A stretch of 64,000 nt of DNA from Pseudogemmobacter sp044142105 (GTDB taxonomy: Bacteria; Pseudomonadota; Alphaproteobacteria; Rhodobacterales; Rhodobacteraceae): assembly GCF_044142105.1 (NCBI RefSeq), contig NZ_JBGTYM010000001.1, positions 966,648 through 1,030,647 of the forward strand, in the 5' to 3' direction. This document shows positions 32,271 through 43,442 of this stretch, piece by piece. The number at the start of each line of letters is the position of its first letter. Within the stretch, counting starts at the first letter, position 1. The notes under the pieces were generated by a model. The model did no database searches. It was not told the origin of the DNA and saw only the letters and a program-made list of their open reading frames with translations. A program made the translations under genes and the position numbers.

Positions 32271-32422
32271 GAGATCCGGGTCCCACCTTGCTTTCAGCCT
32301 GCGTCACAGAAGCGGTCAAAACCCCACTGTACGCGCGCCCCGTCGCGCCACGGCCTCCCGGTCTGCACCGATAGCCCTCACACCCCTTGTGGTCGCCCCG
32401 GCCCGCCCCTAGGGTCCGCGCC

Positions 32423-33313
32423 ATGAATGCCCCCCCGATCACTGCGCCCCATCCCGCCCAGAACCCCGCGCTCGGGATCGGGCTGATGCTCTTCGCCATC
32501 CTGCTCTTCACCGGCATGGACGCGACCGCCAAGTCGCTCGTCGCCCATTACCCCGCGCCGCAGGTGGTCTGGATCCGCTTCCTCGGCCAGTTCCTGCTCG
32601 CCGCCCTGATCCTGCGCAGCCGCACCCCGGCGCTTTTGCGCACCGCCCATCCCGGCCTGCATGTCCTGCGCGCAATGACCCAGGTCGGCGCCATCGGCTT
32701 TTTCTTCTTCGCCATCACCCATATCGGTCTGGCCGAGGCCACCGCCATCGCGGACACCTCGCCCGTGCTCATCACCCTGGGCGCGGCGCTGTTTCTGGGC
32801 GAGAAGCTTGGCCCCCGCCGCATCGCCGGCATCGTTGCGGCCCTGATCGGCGCGATGATCGTGATCCGCCCCGGGGCCGGCACCTTCTCCGTCTGGGCGA
32901 TCCTGCCGTTCCTGGGCGCCATCTGCTACACCGCCAACGCCCTTCTCACCCGCGCCCTCGGCCTGCGCGAACCAGTCTGGACCGCGATGCTCTGGGGCGG
33001 CGGCATCGGCGCGCTGTTCACCGGCCTGGCGCTGCCCTTCGTCTGGACCCCGATCGACCCCGCCCATCTGTGGCAGTTCGGCCTGATCGGCGTCCTTGGC
33101 ACCGCCGCGCAGCTTTGCCTGATCCGCAGCTTCTCGCTGGCCGAGGCCTCGCTTGTCGCGCCCTTCACCTATGTCGGCATCATCTTTGCCACGGGCTGGG
33201 GCATCCTGCTCTATGACGAGTGGCCCGATCGCTGGACGATCCTGGGCGCGCTTGTGATCGTGGGCGCCGGTCTCTATGTCTGGCACCGCGAGACCCGCAG
33301 CGCCCGGACCTGA
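32423..33313 (+). CDS. EamA/DMT superfamily permease
   Basis: This 296-residue protein has about ten membrane segments in two EamA repeats, for example GIGLMLFAILLFTGMDATAK at the start, DTSPVLITLGAALFLGEKLG between repeats and VAPFTYVGIIFATGWGILLY near the end. The substrate is unknown. The next gene, an acyltransferase, starts 2 bp after the stop, so the pair probably forms an operon. The start ATG at 32423 is taken as the first Met before segment 1. Confidence 0.87.
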   Translation: MNAPPITAPHPAQNPALGIGLMLFAILLFTGMDATAKSLVAHYPAPQVVWIRFLGQFLLAALILRSRTPALLRTAHPGLHVLRAMTQVGAIGFFFFAITHIGLAEATAIADTSPVLITLGAALFLGEKLGPRRIAGIVAALIGAMIVIRPGAGTFSVWAILPFLGAICYTANALLTRALGLREPVWTAMLWGGGIGALFTGLALPFVWTPIDPAHLWQFGLIGVLGTAAQLCLIRSFSLAEASLVAPFTYVGIIFATGWGILLYDEWPDRWTILGALVIVGAGLYVWHRETRSART

Positions 33314-33315
33314 GG

Positions 33316-34215
33316 ATGCCAGAGAATACACCGCCCTTTTCCCTGCGCCACTGGCTGCAGGATCGCGCCTATCGCGCGCTGATCGGCGGGCTGCTGCTTC
33401 TGCCCTATTCGGTCCGCGTGCCGCTGTGTGGCTGGGTCGTCAGCCGCGTGGTCGCGCCGCTTGCCGGCTATCGCCGCCGCATCCGCGAAAATCTGGCGCT
33501 CATCCTGCCCGACATGCCCCGCGCCGATGTCGATCGCCTGGTGCGCGAGGTGCCCGACAATGTCGGACGCACCATCATCGAGATCTATTCCGGCCCTGAA
33601 TTTATCGCCCGCGCCGCCAGCCTGCCCCTGACCGGCACCGGGGTCGATGCCCTGGCCGCGGCCAATGCCGAGAACCGCCCCGTCATCTTGGTCACCGCGC
33701 ATTTCGGCAACTACGACGCCAGCCGCGCCGCCCTGATCGCGCGCGGCTACCGCGTCGGCGCGCTGTACATGCCGATGACCAACCGCTTCTTCAATGCGCA
33801 TTACGTGAAGGCCATCAGTCGCATCGGCACGCCGCTTTTCCCGCGCGGCCGGGCAGGCCTTGCCGATATGGTGCGCCATCTGCGCGGCGGCGGGATGCTG
33901 GGCCTTCTGGTCGATCAGCGCATGCGCCATGGTGCGGAACTCAGCTTCTTCGGCCATCAGGCGCTGACGGCGCTCTCCGCCGCCGAACTGGCGCTGAAAT
34001 ACGACGCTTTGCTGGTGCCAACCTATGGCATCCGTCAGGCCGATGGATTGAGCTTCCAGGTCGTCGTCGAGCAGCCAATCCCGCCCGGCACGCCGGAGGA
34101 GATGACCCAGGCCCTGAACGACAGTCTCGAAGCGCTGGTGCGAAAGCGCCCCGGACAATGGTTCTGGATCCATCGGCGCTGGAAGGGCCGCAACGCGCAG
34201 CACACGGCGGATTAA
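33316..34215 (+). CDS. Lipid A biosynthesis acyltransferase-like protein (LpxL/HtrB family)
   Basis: This 299-residue membrane-associated acyltransferase has the catalytic His-x4-Asp motif in VTAHFGNYDASR (about residues 117-128) and further family features: LPLTGTGVDAL, MTNRFFNAHYV, LLVDQRMRHGAELSFFGH and the C-terminal QWFWIHRRWKG. LpxL-type enzymes add secondary acyl chains to lipid A. Acting on lipid A is probable but other acceptors are possible. It begins 2 bp after the DMT permease gene, and its last 4 bases overlap the convergent DUF1223 gene. Confidence 0.87.
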   Translation: MPENTPPFSLRHWLQDRAYRALIGGLLLLPYSVRVPLCGWVVSRVVAPLAGYRRRIRENLALILPDMPRADVDRLVREVPDNVGRTIIEIYSGPEFIARAASLPLTGTGVDALAAANAENRPVILVTAHFGNYDASRAALIARGYRVGALYMPMTNRFFNAHYVKAISRIGTPLFPRGRAGLADMVRHLRGGGMLGLLVDQRMRHGAELSFFGHQALTALSAAELALKYDALLVPTYGIRQADGLSFQVVVEQPIPPGTPEEMTQALNDSLEALVRKRPGQWFWIHRRWKGRNAQHTAD

Positions 34216-34907
34216 TCCGCCCGCGCCGCCGCCAGGATCGCCGCCGGGCCTTCGTTTTGAAGAATGACGACGGCAGGCTCATCGCCGGGCGCTGAGGCGG
34301 TCAGCTCATATTCGCCCTGCCCCGACCAGTCGCCGACATGCTCCCAGCTTGTCACCACGTTGCGATAGGTGATGGTCTTGCCGGCGTTTTCGCCGCGTTG
34401 GATTTCAACCGTCTGCTCAGGCATATAGCGGACAAGCTGCACCCGCACCGCCTGGCCCAACGGGGGATCGGCCTCGGCATGGATCACCAGATTGTCGCCG
34501 TCCCGCGTCACGGTCAGCGTCACGGGAGAGCCCTTGGCAAGATGCTTGGCCAGACGCATCGCGGTTTCTTCGGGCGCAAAACCCTCGATCCGGTCCTGCC
34601 CGCCGATGATGAATTGCGGCGTATAGATCGTGCGGCTGCCGATGGCGCGGGCATAGCTTTTCTGCCGCTCGGTAAAACGCGGATCGGCGAAACTGTCGGC
34701 CCAGCCGATGTAATCCCAGTAGTCGACATGCAGCGACAGCGGCAAGACCTGCGGGTCGGCGGCCAGCATGGCCACGAAGTCATCGGCGGGCGGACAGGAC
34801 GAACAGCCCTGCGACGTGAAAAGCTCCACCACGACCAGATTCTCGGCCTGCGCCATGGGCGCAAAAGCAGCCCAGAGGCCGCAAGCGGCACTGACCAATT
34901 GTCGCAT
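34212..34907 (-). CDS. DUF1223 exported thioredoxin-fold protein
   Basis: This 231-residue protein starts with a signal peptide (MRQLVSAACGLWAAFAPMAQA) and then ENLVVVELFTSQGCSSCPPAD, the DUF1223 signature with a CxxC pair. Further on are LHVDYWDYIGW and YTPQFIIGG. The family has a thioredoxin-like fold and is probably periplasmic, possibly in thiol-disulfide chemistry, but has no settled function. I chose the ATG at 34907, with GGGAAAG upstream, because it begins exactly at the signal peptide. Confidence 0.86.
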   Translation of the reverse strand: MRQLVSAACGLWAAFAPMAQAENLVVVELFTSQGCSSCPPADDFVAMLAADPQVLPLSLHVDYWDYIGWADSFADPRFTERQKSYARAIGSRTIYTPQFIIGGQDRIEGFAPEETAMRLAKHLAKGSPVTLTVTRDGDNLVIHAEADPPLGQAVRVQLVRYMPEQTVEIQRGENAGKTITYRNVVTSWEHVGDWSGQGEYELTASAPGDEPAVVILQNEGPAAILAAARAD

Positions 34908-35215
34908 CTTCGCTTTCCCGGTCCCCTGAACCCGTACAATGCTTATAGGAAAGCCAGCCGCACCCCGCCAATCAAGGTTTTGCGAGTGTTCCGTCACATC
35001 CTGCGCATCGGGTCTTTTGCATCACGCCCCGATCTGGGCATGATAGGGCTGCAAAACGGCGGCCCGCGCGACCGCGACAAGGGGTCTGGATTTTTGGCAT
35101 ACAATTGCATACAACGACCGCGACTCCCCCGCCCGACCGCGCGTGACAGCCTGTCCGCGCCGCGGACCGGGGGCCGGACCAGAACCCGCCACCTTACCTT
35201 TCAGGGAGCATCGAG
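34908..35215. other. Divergent promoter region of DUF1223 and acnA
   Basis: These 308 bases hold no supported gene. Right of centre, at 35097-35114, GCATACAA occurs twice in the same orientation 10 bp apart. The last 20 bases contain a GGGAGC ribosome binding site for acnA. Confidence 0.6.
35097..35114. promoter_or_regulatory. Direct repeat GCATACAA x2, one helical turn apart
   Basis: GCATACAA at 35097-35104 and again at 35107-35114 sit about 102-119 bp upstream of the acnA start. Spacing of 10 bp places both copies on the same DNA face, as for a dimeric regulator. ATACAA-type sites are seen for GntR-family proteins. A TACAAT within it could instead be a -10 box. Confidence 0.45.
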
Positions 35216-37969
<2,754 letters not shown>

Positions 37970-38013
37970 TTTCGGCAACACAGCCTCAGGCTGCAAAATG
38001 CCTGCAGATCAAC

Positions 38014-38041
38014 GGGGGGCCGGATCGTTCCGGCCCCTTCG
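38014..38041 (+). terminator. Rho-independent-like terminator of acnA
   Basis: GGGGCCGGA (38016-38024) pairs with TCCGGCCCC (38029-38037) around TCGT, followed by TTCGTCGTT. It lies about 45 bp after the acnA stop. Confidence 0.8.
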
Positions 38042-38104
38042 TCGTTAAATCGGTGTTCACCTTTGCCTGCCAGTCTGGCGGGACCTCACCGAAAGGCTGC
38101 CGCC

Positions 38105-38254
38105 ATGGACCCGCGCTTCCCGCCCCTCGCCCCGCAACCGCGCGCCCAGCGGGCCGCATCGCGGGTCAGGGTCGAAACGCGGCCATTGCCCGTCCTTCCC
38201 CTTGCCGAATGGCTGGTCTTCGGCGGTTTCGTCCTGCTTCTGGCCCTGGCCTGA
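38105..38254 (+). CDS. Small single-pass membrane protein (49 residues)
   Basis: An ATG preceded by GAAAGG encodes a 49-residue protein with a Pro/Arg-rich, positively charged N-terminus (RVRVETRPLPVLPL) and one C-terminal hydrophobic helix (AEWLVFGGFVLLLALA). By the positive-inside rule it would have its N-terminus in the cytoplasm. The short length makes the call tentative. It lies between the acnA terminator and a second hairpin at 38288. Confidence 0.5.
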   Translation: MDPRFPPLAPQPRAQRAASRVRVETRPLPVLPLAEWLVFGGFVLLLALA

Positions 38255-38287
38255 TCGACTTCTTTTCCTCGCCTAAGGATCGGCCCT

Positions 38288-38308
38288 CGATTTTTCGCCG
38301 AAAAATCG
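38288..38308. terminator. Perfect AT-rich palindrome at convergent junction
   Basis: CGATTTTTCG (38288-38297) and CGAAAAATCG (38299-38308) form a perfect 10-bp inverted repeat around one base. It separates plus-strand genes ending at 38254 from the minus-strand ccm operon ending at 38335. The same arrangement and nearly the same sequence occur at 27828-27850. Confidence 0.7.
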
Positions 38309-38334
38309 CTTGCCCCCGGCTGCCGCACCCGGCC

Positions 38335-38760
38335 TCAGCCGCCGCAATCCTCGGGGATCGCATCCGTCCTGGCCCAGAGCAGGAAGCGCGCGGGGGCCTC
38401 GTCCGTCTCCGCCCCGCCATTGCAGGCCAGAATCGGGTAATTCCCGGCATCATTGAAGAACTGGCAATACAGCGCAGCCGCCCCCGTCCCGCCTTGCAGC
38501 AGGTTCTCCACATCCCCCAGCTCAGCAAAGTCCAGCCGCAGCGCCGCACTGCCCGGCGCGCCTCCGGGCGCACAGACCCGAAGCTCCAGCGCCGCGCCAT
38601 CCGGCGCCGGATCGATCCGTACCAGATCGTCCAGAAGTGCAGGCTCCGGCCCGGCAGACCGCCCGACGCGCTCATAAAGACCGGTGAAATAGTCCGGCGG
38701 CGGCACCTCTGCCTGCGCCGCCCCTGCCACCAGAAGAACCGGCAGCAGCGCGGCCTTCAT
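38335..38760 (-). CDS. Exported protein at the end of the ccm operon
   Basis: The 141-residue product has a signal peptide (MKAALLPVLLVAGAAQA) and three later Cys (RVCAPGG, ALYCQFFND, LACNGG) plus PEDCGG at the C-terminus. I do not recognise a family. The start overlaps the ccmG stop (ATGA), so it is translationally coupled to cytochrome c maturation genes. A periplasmic role linked to haem or apocytochrome handling is inferred from that only. Confidence 0.75.
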   Translation of the reverse strand: MKAALLPVLLVAGAAQAEVPPPDYFTGLYERVGRSAGPEPALLDDLVRIDPAPDGAALELRVCAPGGAPGSAALRLDFAELGDVENLLQGGTGAAALYCQFFNDAGNYPILACNGGAETDEAPARFLLWARTDAIPEDCGG

Positions 38761-39290
38761 TTCAGCGCCTCTTCCAGCGCAGGGACGAACCGGGTTTCGT
38801 AATCGGTGCCGACCAGCGGGCCGATGAACTTGAACAGCACCGTGCCGTCGCCGCCGATGATGAAGGTCTCGGGCGGATTGGTGACACCCCATTCCACCCG
38901 GTTACGGCCCTTGGGATCGGTCGCCAGCGCGAAGAACGGATTGCCGCCCTCGGCCAGATATTCGACGGCATCCGCCTCGCGGTCCATCATGTTGATCCCG
39001 GCCACGCGGACGCCCTTTTTCTGCATCTCCAGCAGAACCGGATGCTCGGCCCGGCAGGGCGGGCACCACGAGGCCCAGAAATTCACCACCGTCACCTTCC
39101 CGCTGCGCAGGTCTTCGGCCGACAGGACTGGCACGCCGGGCAGGCCGGTTTCGGGCAAGACGGGCGCGGGCTTGCCGATGAAGGTCGAAGGCAGATCATC
39201 CGCGCTGCGGCCATCCTCCATTTTTACCAGGAACATCGCTGCCAGCCCCGCGAACAGCAAAGGCGGCACCGCCAGCAACCATCTAGCCAT
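38757..39290 (-). CDS. ccmG: Thiol:disulfide interchange protein CcmG/DsbE
   Basis: CcmG is a membrane-anchored periplasmic thioredoxin that reduces the haem-binding Cys of apocytochromes c. The 177-residue protein has one N-terminal membrane segment (LLAVPPLLFAGLAAMFLV), the active site NFWASWCPPCRAEHP and the CcmG-typical GVTNPPETFII loop. It overlaps ccmD by 8 bases upstream and the small exported-protein gene downstream. Confidence 0.94.
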   Translation of the reverse strand: MARWLLAVPPLLFAGLAAMFLVKMEDGRSADDLPSTFIGKPAPVLPETGLPGVPVLSAEDLRSGKVTVVNFWASWCPPCRAEHPVLLEMQKKGVRVAGINMMDREADAVEYLAEGGNPFFALATDPKGRNRVEWGVTNPPETFIIGGDGTVLFKFIGPLVGTDYETRFVPALEEALK

Positions 39291-39450
39291 CGGAACTTCC
39301 CCTGCCCACTCGCGCCTCGACCTCGTCCAGCGCCCGTTTCACCCGCGCCCTCTGCCAGAAGGACAGCGCCACCAGCCCCGAGATCAGCGCGATCGACACG
39401 CCATAAGAGGCCAGCACCGCGAAGGCGTATTTTCCCAGATCGGGCATCAT
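39283..39450 (-). CDS. ccmD: Haem exporter subunit CcmD
   Basis: This 55-residue protein has one membrane helix (YAFAVLASYGVSIALISGL) and a charged C-terminal tail (FWQRARVKRALDEVEARV), the standard CcmD form. CcmD helps release holo-CcmE from the CcmABC complex. The ATG at 39450 overlaps the ccmC stop as ATGA, and its stop lies inside the start of ccmG. Confidence 0.9.
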   Translation of the reverse strand: MMPDLGKYAFAVLASYGVSIALISGLVALSFWQRARVKRALDEVEARVGRGSSDG

Positions 39451-40175
39451 GCCAGCCGCTCCCGCGCCAGAAGGGCGGCCAGCCGCCGCGCCCGGATCTC
39501 GGTCCGGGTCCGCATCAAGACCAGCGTCACGAACAAAAGCACAAACCCCGCGATACAGATCACCAGCGGAATCCAGAACACGTCCGAGACATTCTCTTTC
39601 TTGTCCAGCGACAGCGACGCGCCCTGATGAAGACCCTGGCTCCAGAAATTCACCGCATAGCGCGACAGGACCGCGAAGACCGAGCCGACGATGCACAGGA
39701 CCCCGGTCAGGTCCGCCGCCGTATCCGGGTTCTCCACCGCCGACCACAGCGCGATATAGCCCAGATAGAACAGGCCCAGGATCAGGAAAGAGGTCAGCCG
39801 CGGGTCCCAGGCCCACCATGTCCCCCACATCGGCTGGCCCCAGAAGGCCCCGGTCACCAGCGCGACAAGCGTGAAGCACAGGCCCACGGGGGCTGCCGCT
39901 TTGGCCGCCAGCGCGGAAACATGGTGGCGACGCACGATCCAGATCAGGCTTGCCGCCAGCATCATCACCCAGGCATTGATCGCCATCATCGCCGCGGGCA
40001 CATGGATATAGATGATCTTGACGGTCGCGCCCTGCTTGTAATCGTCAGGCGTGAAGAAGAAGCCCCAGACCAGGCCCACGCCCAGGCACAGCACCGTCGC
40101 CCCCAGACTCCAGGGTAAGGCCCAGGCCGAGGTCTGCATGAACTTCTTGGGGTTGGCATATTCCCAGATCGACAT
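39447..40175 (-). CDS. ccmC: Haem exporter protein CcmC
   Basis: CcmC binds haem at the periplasmic side and loads it onto CcmE. The 242-residue protein has six membrane segments and the tryptophan-rich WWD motif in PMWGTWWAWDPRLTS. Flanking histidines are visible in YIHVPAAMM. It lies 54 bp downstream of ccmB and overlaps ccmD. Confidence 0.95.
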   Translation of the reverse strand: MSIWEYANPKKFMQTSAWALPWSLGATVLCLGVGLVWGFFFTPDDYKQGATVKIIYIHVPAAMMAINAWVMMLAASLIWIVRRHHVSALAAKAAAPVGLCFTLVALVTGAFWGQPMWGTWWAWDPRLTSFLILGLFYLGYIALWSAVENPDTAADLTGVLCIVGSVFAVLSRYAVNFWSQGLHQGASLSLDKKENVSDVFWIPLVICIAGFVLLFVTLVLMRTRTEIRARRLAALLARERLA

Positions 40176-40229
40176 GGCGCTCGCTTCGTCTTCGCTCGGG
40201 TTCAGGTCAAGTCACTATCATGTCAGGCA

Positions 40230-40886
40230 TCAGCGCAGGTTGACGCGGATTGCCGCAGCCGCCGCGAATGGAAGCAGCGCCAGCACCCCGGCCGTGATGC
40301 CCGCCAGCAACGCAAGGGGCGTGGCAACCGCCATCCCCGCCGCGCCGCGCCGCACCACTTCGGCCCCGTAGATCAGGGTCGGCATGTACAGCGGCAGCAC
40401 CAGGAGCGACATCAAGAGCCCGCCCCGCTTCAGCCCCACCACCAGCGCCGCGCCGAAGGCGCCGATCACCGACAGCGCCGGGGTTCCCAGCGCCAGCGAC
40501 AGCACCAGCCAGCCATAGCCCGCCGCCGGCAGGTTCAGCAGCAGCGCCAGCACCGGCGCGATCAGCGTCAGCGGCAGTCCCGTCACCAGCCAATGCGCCA
40601 GCGCCTTGACCGCCACCGCCCCCTCCATCGGCAGGGGCGACGTTGCCAGAAGATCCAGCGAGCCATCTTCGAAATCCAGCGCGAAGATTCGGTCCAGCGA
40701 CAGAAGACAGGCCAGAAGCGCGCCCACCCACAGGATCCCCGGCGCGATCTTCGCCAGGGTCGCGCCCTCGGGCCCGACGCCCAGGGGCACCAGCACCGCG
40801 ATCAGCAGGAAGAAGGCAAGGCCAAGGCCAAAGCCGCCGCCCGCGCGGAAGGCCAGCCGCAGATCGCGGATCAGAAGCGCGATCAT
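40230..40886 (-). CDS. ccmB: Haem exporter protein CcmB
   Basis: CcmB is the membrane subunit of the CcmAB ABC transporter, which drives release of holo-CcmE. The 218-residue protein has six hydrophobic segments, begins ALLIRDLRLAFRAGG and contains FALDFEDGSLDLLATSPLP and LPLTLIAPVLALLLNLP, all typical. Its start overlaps the ccmA stop (ATGA). Confidence 0.93.
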   Translation of the reverse strand: MIALLIRDLRLAFRAGGGFGLGLAFFLLIAVLVPLGVGPEGATLAKIAPGILWVGALLACLLSLDRIFALDFEDGSLDLLATSPLPMEGAVAVKALAHWLVTGLPLTLIAPVLALLLNLPAAGYGWLVLSLALGTPALSVIGAFGAALVVGLKRGGLLMSLLVLPLYMPTLIYGAEVVRRGAAGMAVATPLALLAGITAGVLALLPFAAAAAIRVNLR

Positions 40887-41512
40887 GTGAAGGCCTCATC
40901 GAAGCCGCCCGCGACAAAGGCCCGCTTGCGCGCCTTGAAGGGGGCAAGGTCCAGCACCGCCGCCTCCTTCAGCCCAAGATCGATATGTGTGGCGATCAAC
41001 GCCATGCCGCCCCCGGCCAGATGCCCTCGCAGCACCCCGGCGAACAGCGCCACCGACGCCGCGTCCAGCGACACGGTCGGTTCGTCCAGCACCCAGAGCG
41101 GCCGGTCCGAGACCAGCAGACGTGCGAGGCCCAGCCGCCGCTTCTGCCCGGCCGAGAGGTTCGCCGCCGGGCGCCGCGCCAGCGCGGTCAGGTTCATCCG
41201 CTCCAGCGCCGCCGTCACCGCCGCCGCCCCGGTCCCGAAGACCGAAGCCCAGAAGATCAGGTTCTCCGAAACGGTCAGCATGGCCTTCAACCCGTCGGCA
41301 TGGCTGGCATAGGCAAGGCATTCAGGCGGCATCGCGATTTCGCCCGCGACAGGCGCTTGCAGCCCGGCAAGCGTGCGCAGAAGCGTGGTCTTGCCCACGC
41401 CATTCGGCCCGCGCAGGATCAGCGCCTGCCCAGGCAAAAGCCGCAGGCTGACCCCGTCCAGCACGGTGATGCCGCCGCGTGCCACGGCAAGATCGCGGAT
41501 CTCCAACTCCAT
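40883..41512 (-). CDS. ccmA: Haem exporter ATP-binding protein CcmA
   Basis: CcmA is the ATPase of the CcmAB transporter in cytochrome c maturation. The 209-residue protein has Walker A GPNGVGKTTLL (about residues 34-44), the ABC signature LSAGQKRRLGLARL and Walker B PLWVLDEPT. It is the first gene of the ccmA-B-C-D-G operon. ccmE, ccmF and ccmH are not in the window. Confidence 0.94.
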   Translation of the reverse strand: MELEIRDLAVARGGITVLDGVSLRLLPGQALILRGPNGVGKTTLLRTLAGLQAPVAGEIAMPPECLAYASHADGLKAMLTVSENLIFWASVFGTGAAAVTAALERMNLTALARRPAANLSAGQKRRLGLARLLVSDRPLWVLDEPTVSLDAASVALFAGVLRGHLAGGGMALIATHIDLGLKEAAVLDLAPFKARKRAFVAGGFDEAFT

Positions 41513-41563
41513 GCCCGCAGCCCTAGCCGAAAGCGGATCGGCGCAAAAGCCGCAAATGCCGCC

Positions 41564-42745
41564 TCACGCCCGCGTCACATCCTGCCCGTAGATCCAGTCG
41601 AAACGCGACAGCGCCAGACCCGGCGCCACCTGTCCCCCCAGCCGCAGCCCCAGATGCGCCAGCCCGCGCAGCGGCCCGCGCAGATGATAGGCTCGCGCAT
41701 TGCGGTTCGCCGCCTCGACAATGGCCGCGCAACGCGGCGCGCGCGCCGCTTGCCACCGGGCCAGCGCCCCGGCCATCTCCCCCTCGTCCAGCGCCTTGGC
41801 CAGCGTCCAGGCATCTTCCAGCGCCATATTCGCGCCCTGCGCCAGGAAGGGCAGCGTCGGATGCGCCGCATCGCCCAGGATCGCCACCGCCCCTTCGGGC
41901 ATCGCGCGATGCCAGGTCCGGGCGACCTTGTGCCGGAACAGGCCCCAAAGCCAGACATCCTCGACCTGATCCAACCAGCCGCGCACCCTTGGCCCGAAAT
42001 CCTCGAAGGCCAGCTTCAGCTCCATCGGATCGTCGCGCAGCGACCAGCCCTCCTCGACCCAGCGCCGCCGCTCTTCGACCGCAACGATGTTGCGCAGCGT
42101 CCCGCCGCGCAGCGGATAGCTGACCAGATGCTTGCCCGGCCCCATATGCACTTCGGCCACGGCTGCCGCGCCAGGCTCGCAGGGCACCAGCGCGCGCCAG
42201 GCCACTTGATGGGTGAAGAAGGGCGCGACCTTGCCATTCATCGCCTCGCGCGTGGGGGAATGCAGCCCGTCGGCGCCGATCAATATCGCGGCCTCGACCT
42301 CTGCCCCCGTCGCCATGGTGATCCGCGGCCTTGGCCCGGACAGATCGACCCCCGCCGCCTTCTGCAACAGGCGGATCTCCACCCCCGCCGCCCGCGCGCC
42401 CTCAAGAAGAAGCGCGATCAGATCGGCGCGATGGGTGAAATGATAGCCCTGTTCGGGCCGCAGCTTCGCCACCTCAAGCCGGGTCACCAGCCGCCCGTCC
42501 AACCCATCGCGCAATTCCACCGCCTCGGCCCGGATCGAGGCCGCCTCGAGCGCCGCGCCCAGCCCCAGCGCCTTCAGAACCGCCGCGCCATTGGGCGAGA
42601 CCTGCAATCCCGCGCCGACCTCGCGGATGGCATCGGTCTGGTCCAGAAGCGTGACACGCGCCCCGCGCAGCGCAAGCGCCCGCGCCAGGGCCAGGCCTGC
42701 AACCCCCGCGCCCAGAATCGTGACCGGCTGGTCCCTGCAAGCCAT
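41564..42745 (-). CDS. FAD-dependent monooxygenase (salicylate hydroxylase-like)
   Basis: This 393-residue group A flavin hydroxylase has the Rossmann GxGxxG-type motif VTILGAGVAGLALARAL at the N-terminus, the DG motif ILIGADGLHSPTR and the second FAD motif AILGDAAHPTLPFLAQGANMALEDA. Substrates of the group include aromatic acids and ubiquinone precursors, and I cannot choose between them. I chose the second of two close ATGs (42745) because GGGAGA lies 7 bases before it but directly abuts the first. It lies 51 bp upstream of ccmA. Confidence 0.88.
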   Translation of the reverse strand: MACRDQPVTILGAGVAGLALARALALRGARVTLLDQTDAIREVGAGLQVSPNGAAVLKALGLGAALEAASIRAEAVELRDGLDGRLVTRLEVAKLRPEQGYHFTHRADLIALLLEGARAAGVEIRLLQKAAGVDLSGPRPRITMATGAEVEAAILIGADGLHSPTREAMNGKVAPFFTHQVAWRALVPCEPGAAAVAEVHMGPGKHLVSYPLRGGTLRNIVAVEERRRWVEEGWSLRDDPMELKLAFEDFGPRVRGWLDQVEDVWLWGLFRHKVARTWHRAMPEGAVAILGDAAHPTLPFLAQGANMALEDAWTLAKALDEGEMAGALARWQAARAPRCAAIVEAANRNARAYHLRGPLRGLAHLGLRLGGQVAPGLALSRFDWIYGQDVTRA

Positions 42746-42846
42746 CGCCATTCTCCCGCAACAAGAACGCCGGACCCTTGCGGTGCCCGGCGTCACTTTG
42801 ACCCTGCCCTGAACGAAGCCGCAAGCCCCCGGCCCAGGGGATAAAA

Positions 42847-43320
42847 TCAGTCGTCGCGATGCACCTTTTCACGGCGCTCGTGCTTTTCCTGCGCCTCAAG
42901 CGTCATCGTCGCGATCGGCCGCGCATCCAGCCGCTTCAGGCTGATCGGCTCGCCGGTCATCTCGCAATAGCCGTATTCGCCATTCTCGATCCGCCGCAGC
43001 GCGGCATCGATTTTCGAGATCAGCTTGCGCTGACGATCCCGGGTGCGCAGCTCCAGCGCCCGATCGGTTTCCTCGCTCGCGCGATCCGCCAGATCGGGAA
43101 CGTTGCGGGCGCTTTCGGTAAGGTTGTCCAGCGTCTCTGCGCTCTGGTCGATCAGTTCCTGCTTCCAGATGATCAGCTTGCGACGGAAATATTCAAGCTG
43201 CCTGTCGTTCATGAAGGGCTCGTCCTCGGCGGGACGATAATCATCTGGCAGGAAAACTTCGGCCTTCATCGCAGCTTTCTCCAATTTGCCGGCAGGCGCC
43301 GACAGGTGGGCTTCTGTCAT
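42847..43320 (-). CDS. dksA: DksA/TraR family RNA polymerase-binding regulator with degenerate zinc finger
   Basis: DksA binds the RNA polymerase secondary channel and with ppGpp tunes rRNA and amino-acid promoters. The 157-residue protein has the coiled-coil tip motif DLADRAS (DxxDxA) and the C-terminal GYCEMTGEPISLKRLDARP. Only the first of the four zinc-finger Cys remains, the others being Thr, Thr and Ala. The start at 43320 has AGGAG at good spacing. A second start at 43269 (MKAEVFLPDD) also has a GGAG and equals the usual family N-terminus. Confidence 0.9.
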   Translation of the reverse strand: MTEAHLSAPAGKLEKAAMKAEVFLPDDYRPAEDEPFMNDRQLEYFRRKLIIWKQELIDQSAETLDNLTESARNVPDLADRASEETDRALELRTRDRQRKLISKIDAALRRIENGEYGYCEMTGEPISLKRLDARPIATMTLEAQEKHERREKVHRDD

Positions 43321-43442
43321 GGGCGCGCTCCTGTTAGCCGGGCGTATAGACCCTGCGCCGGCGATTGTCACTAGCGGTTGCGACAATTTGTTCGCACCAG
43401 TAGGGTCCGCCTGGCCCCTGGAAACACAGTGTTGATGACACA

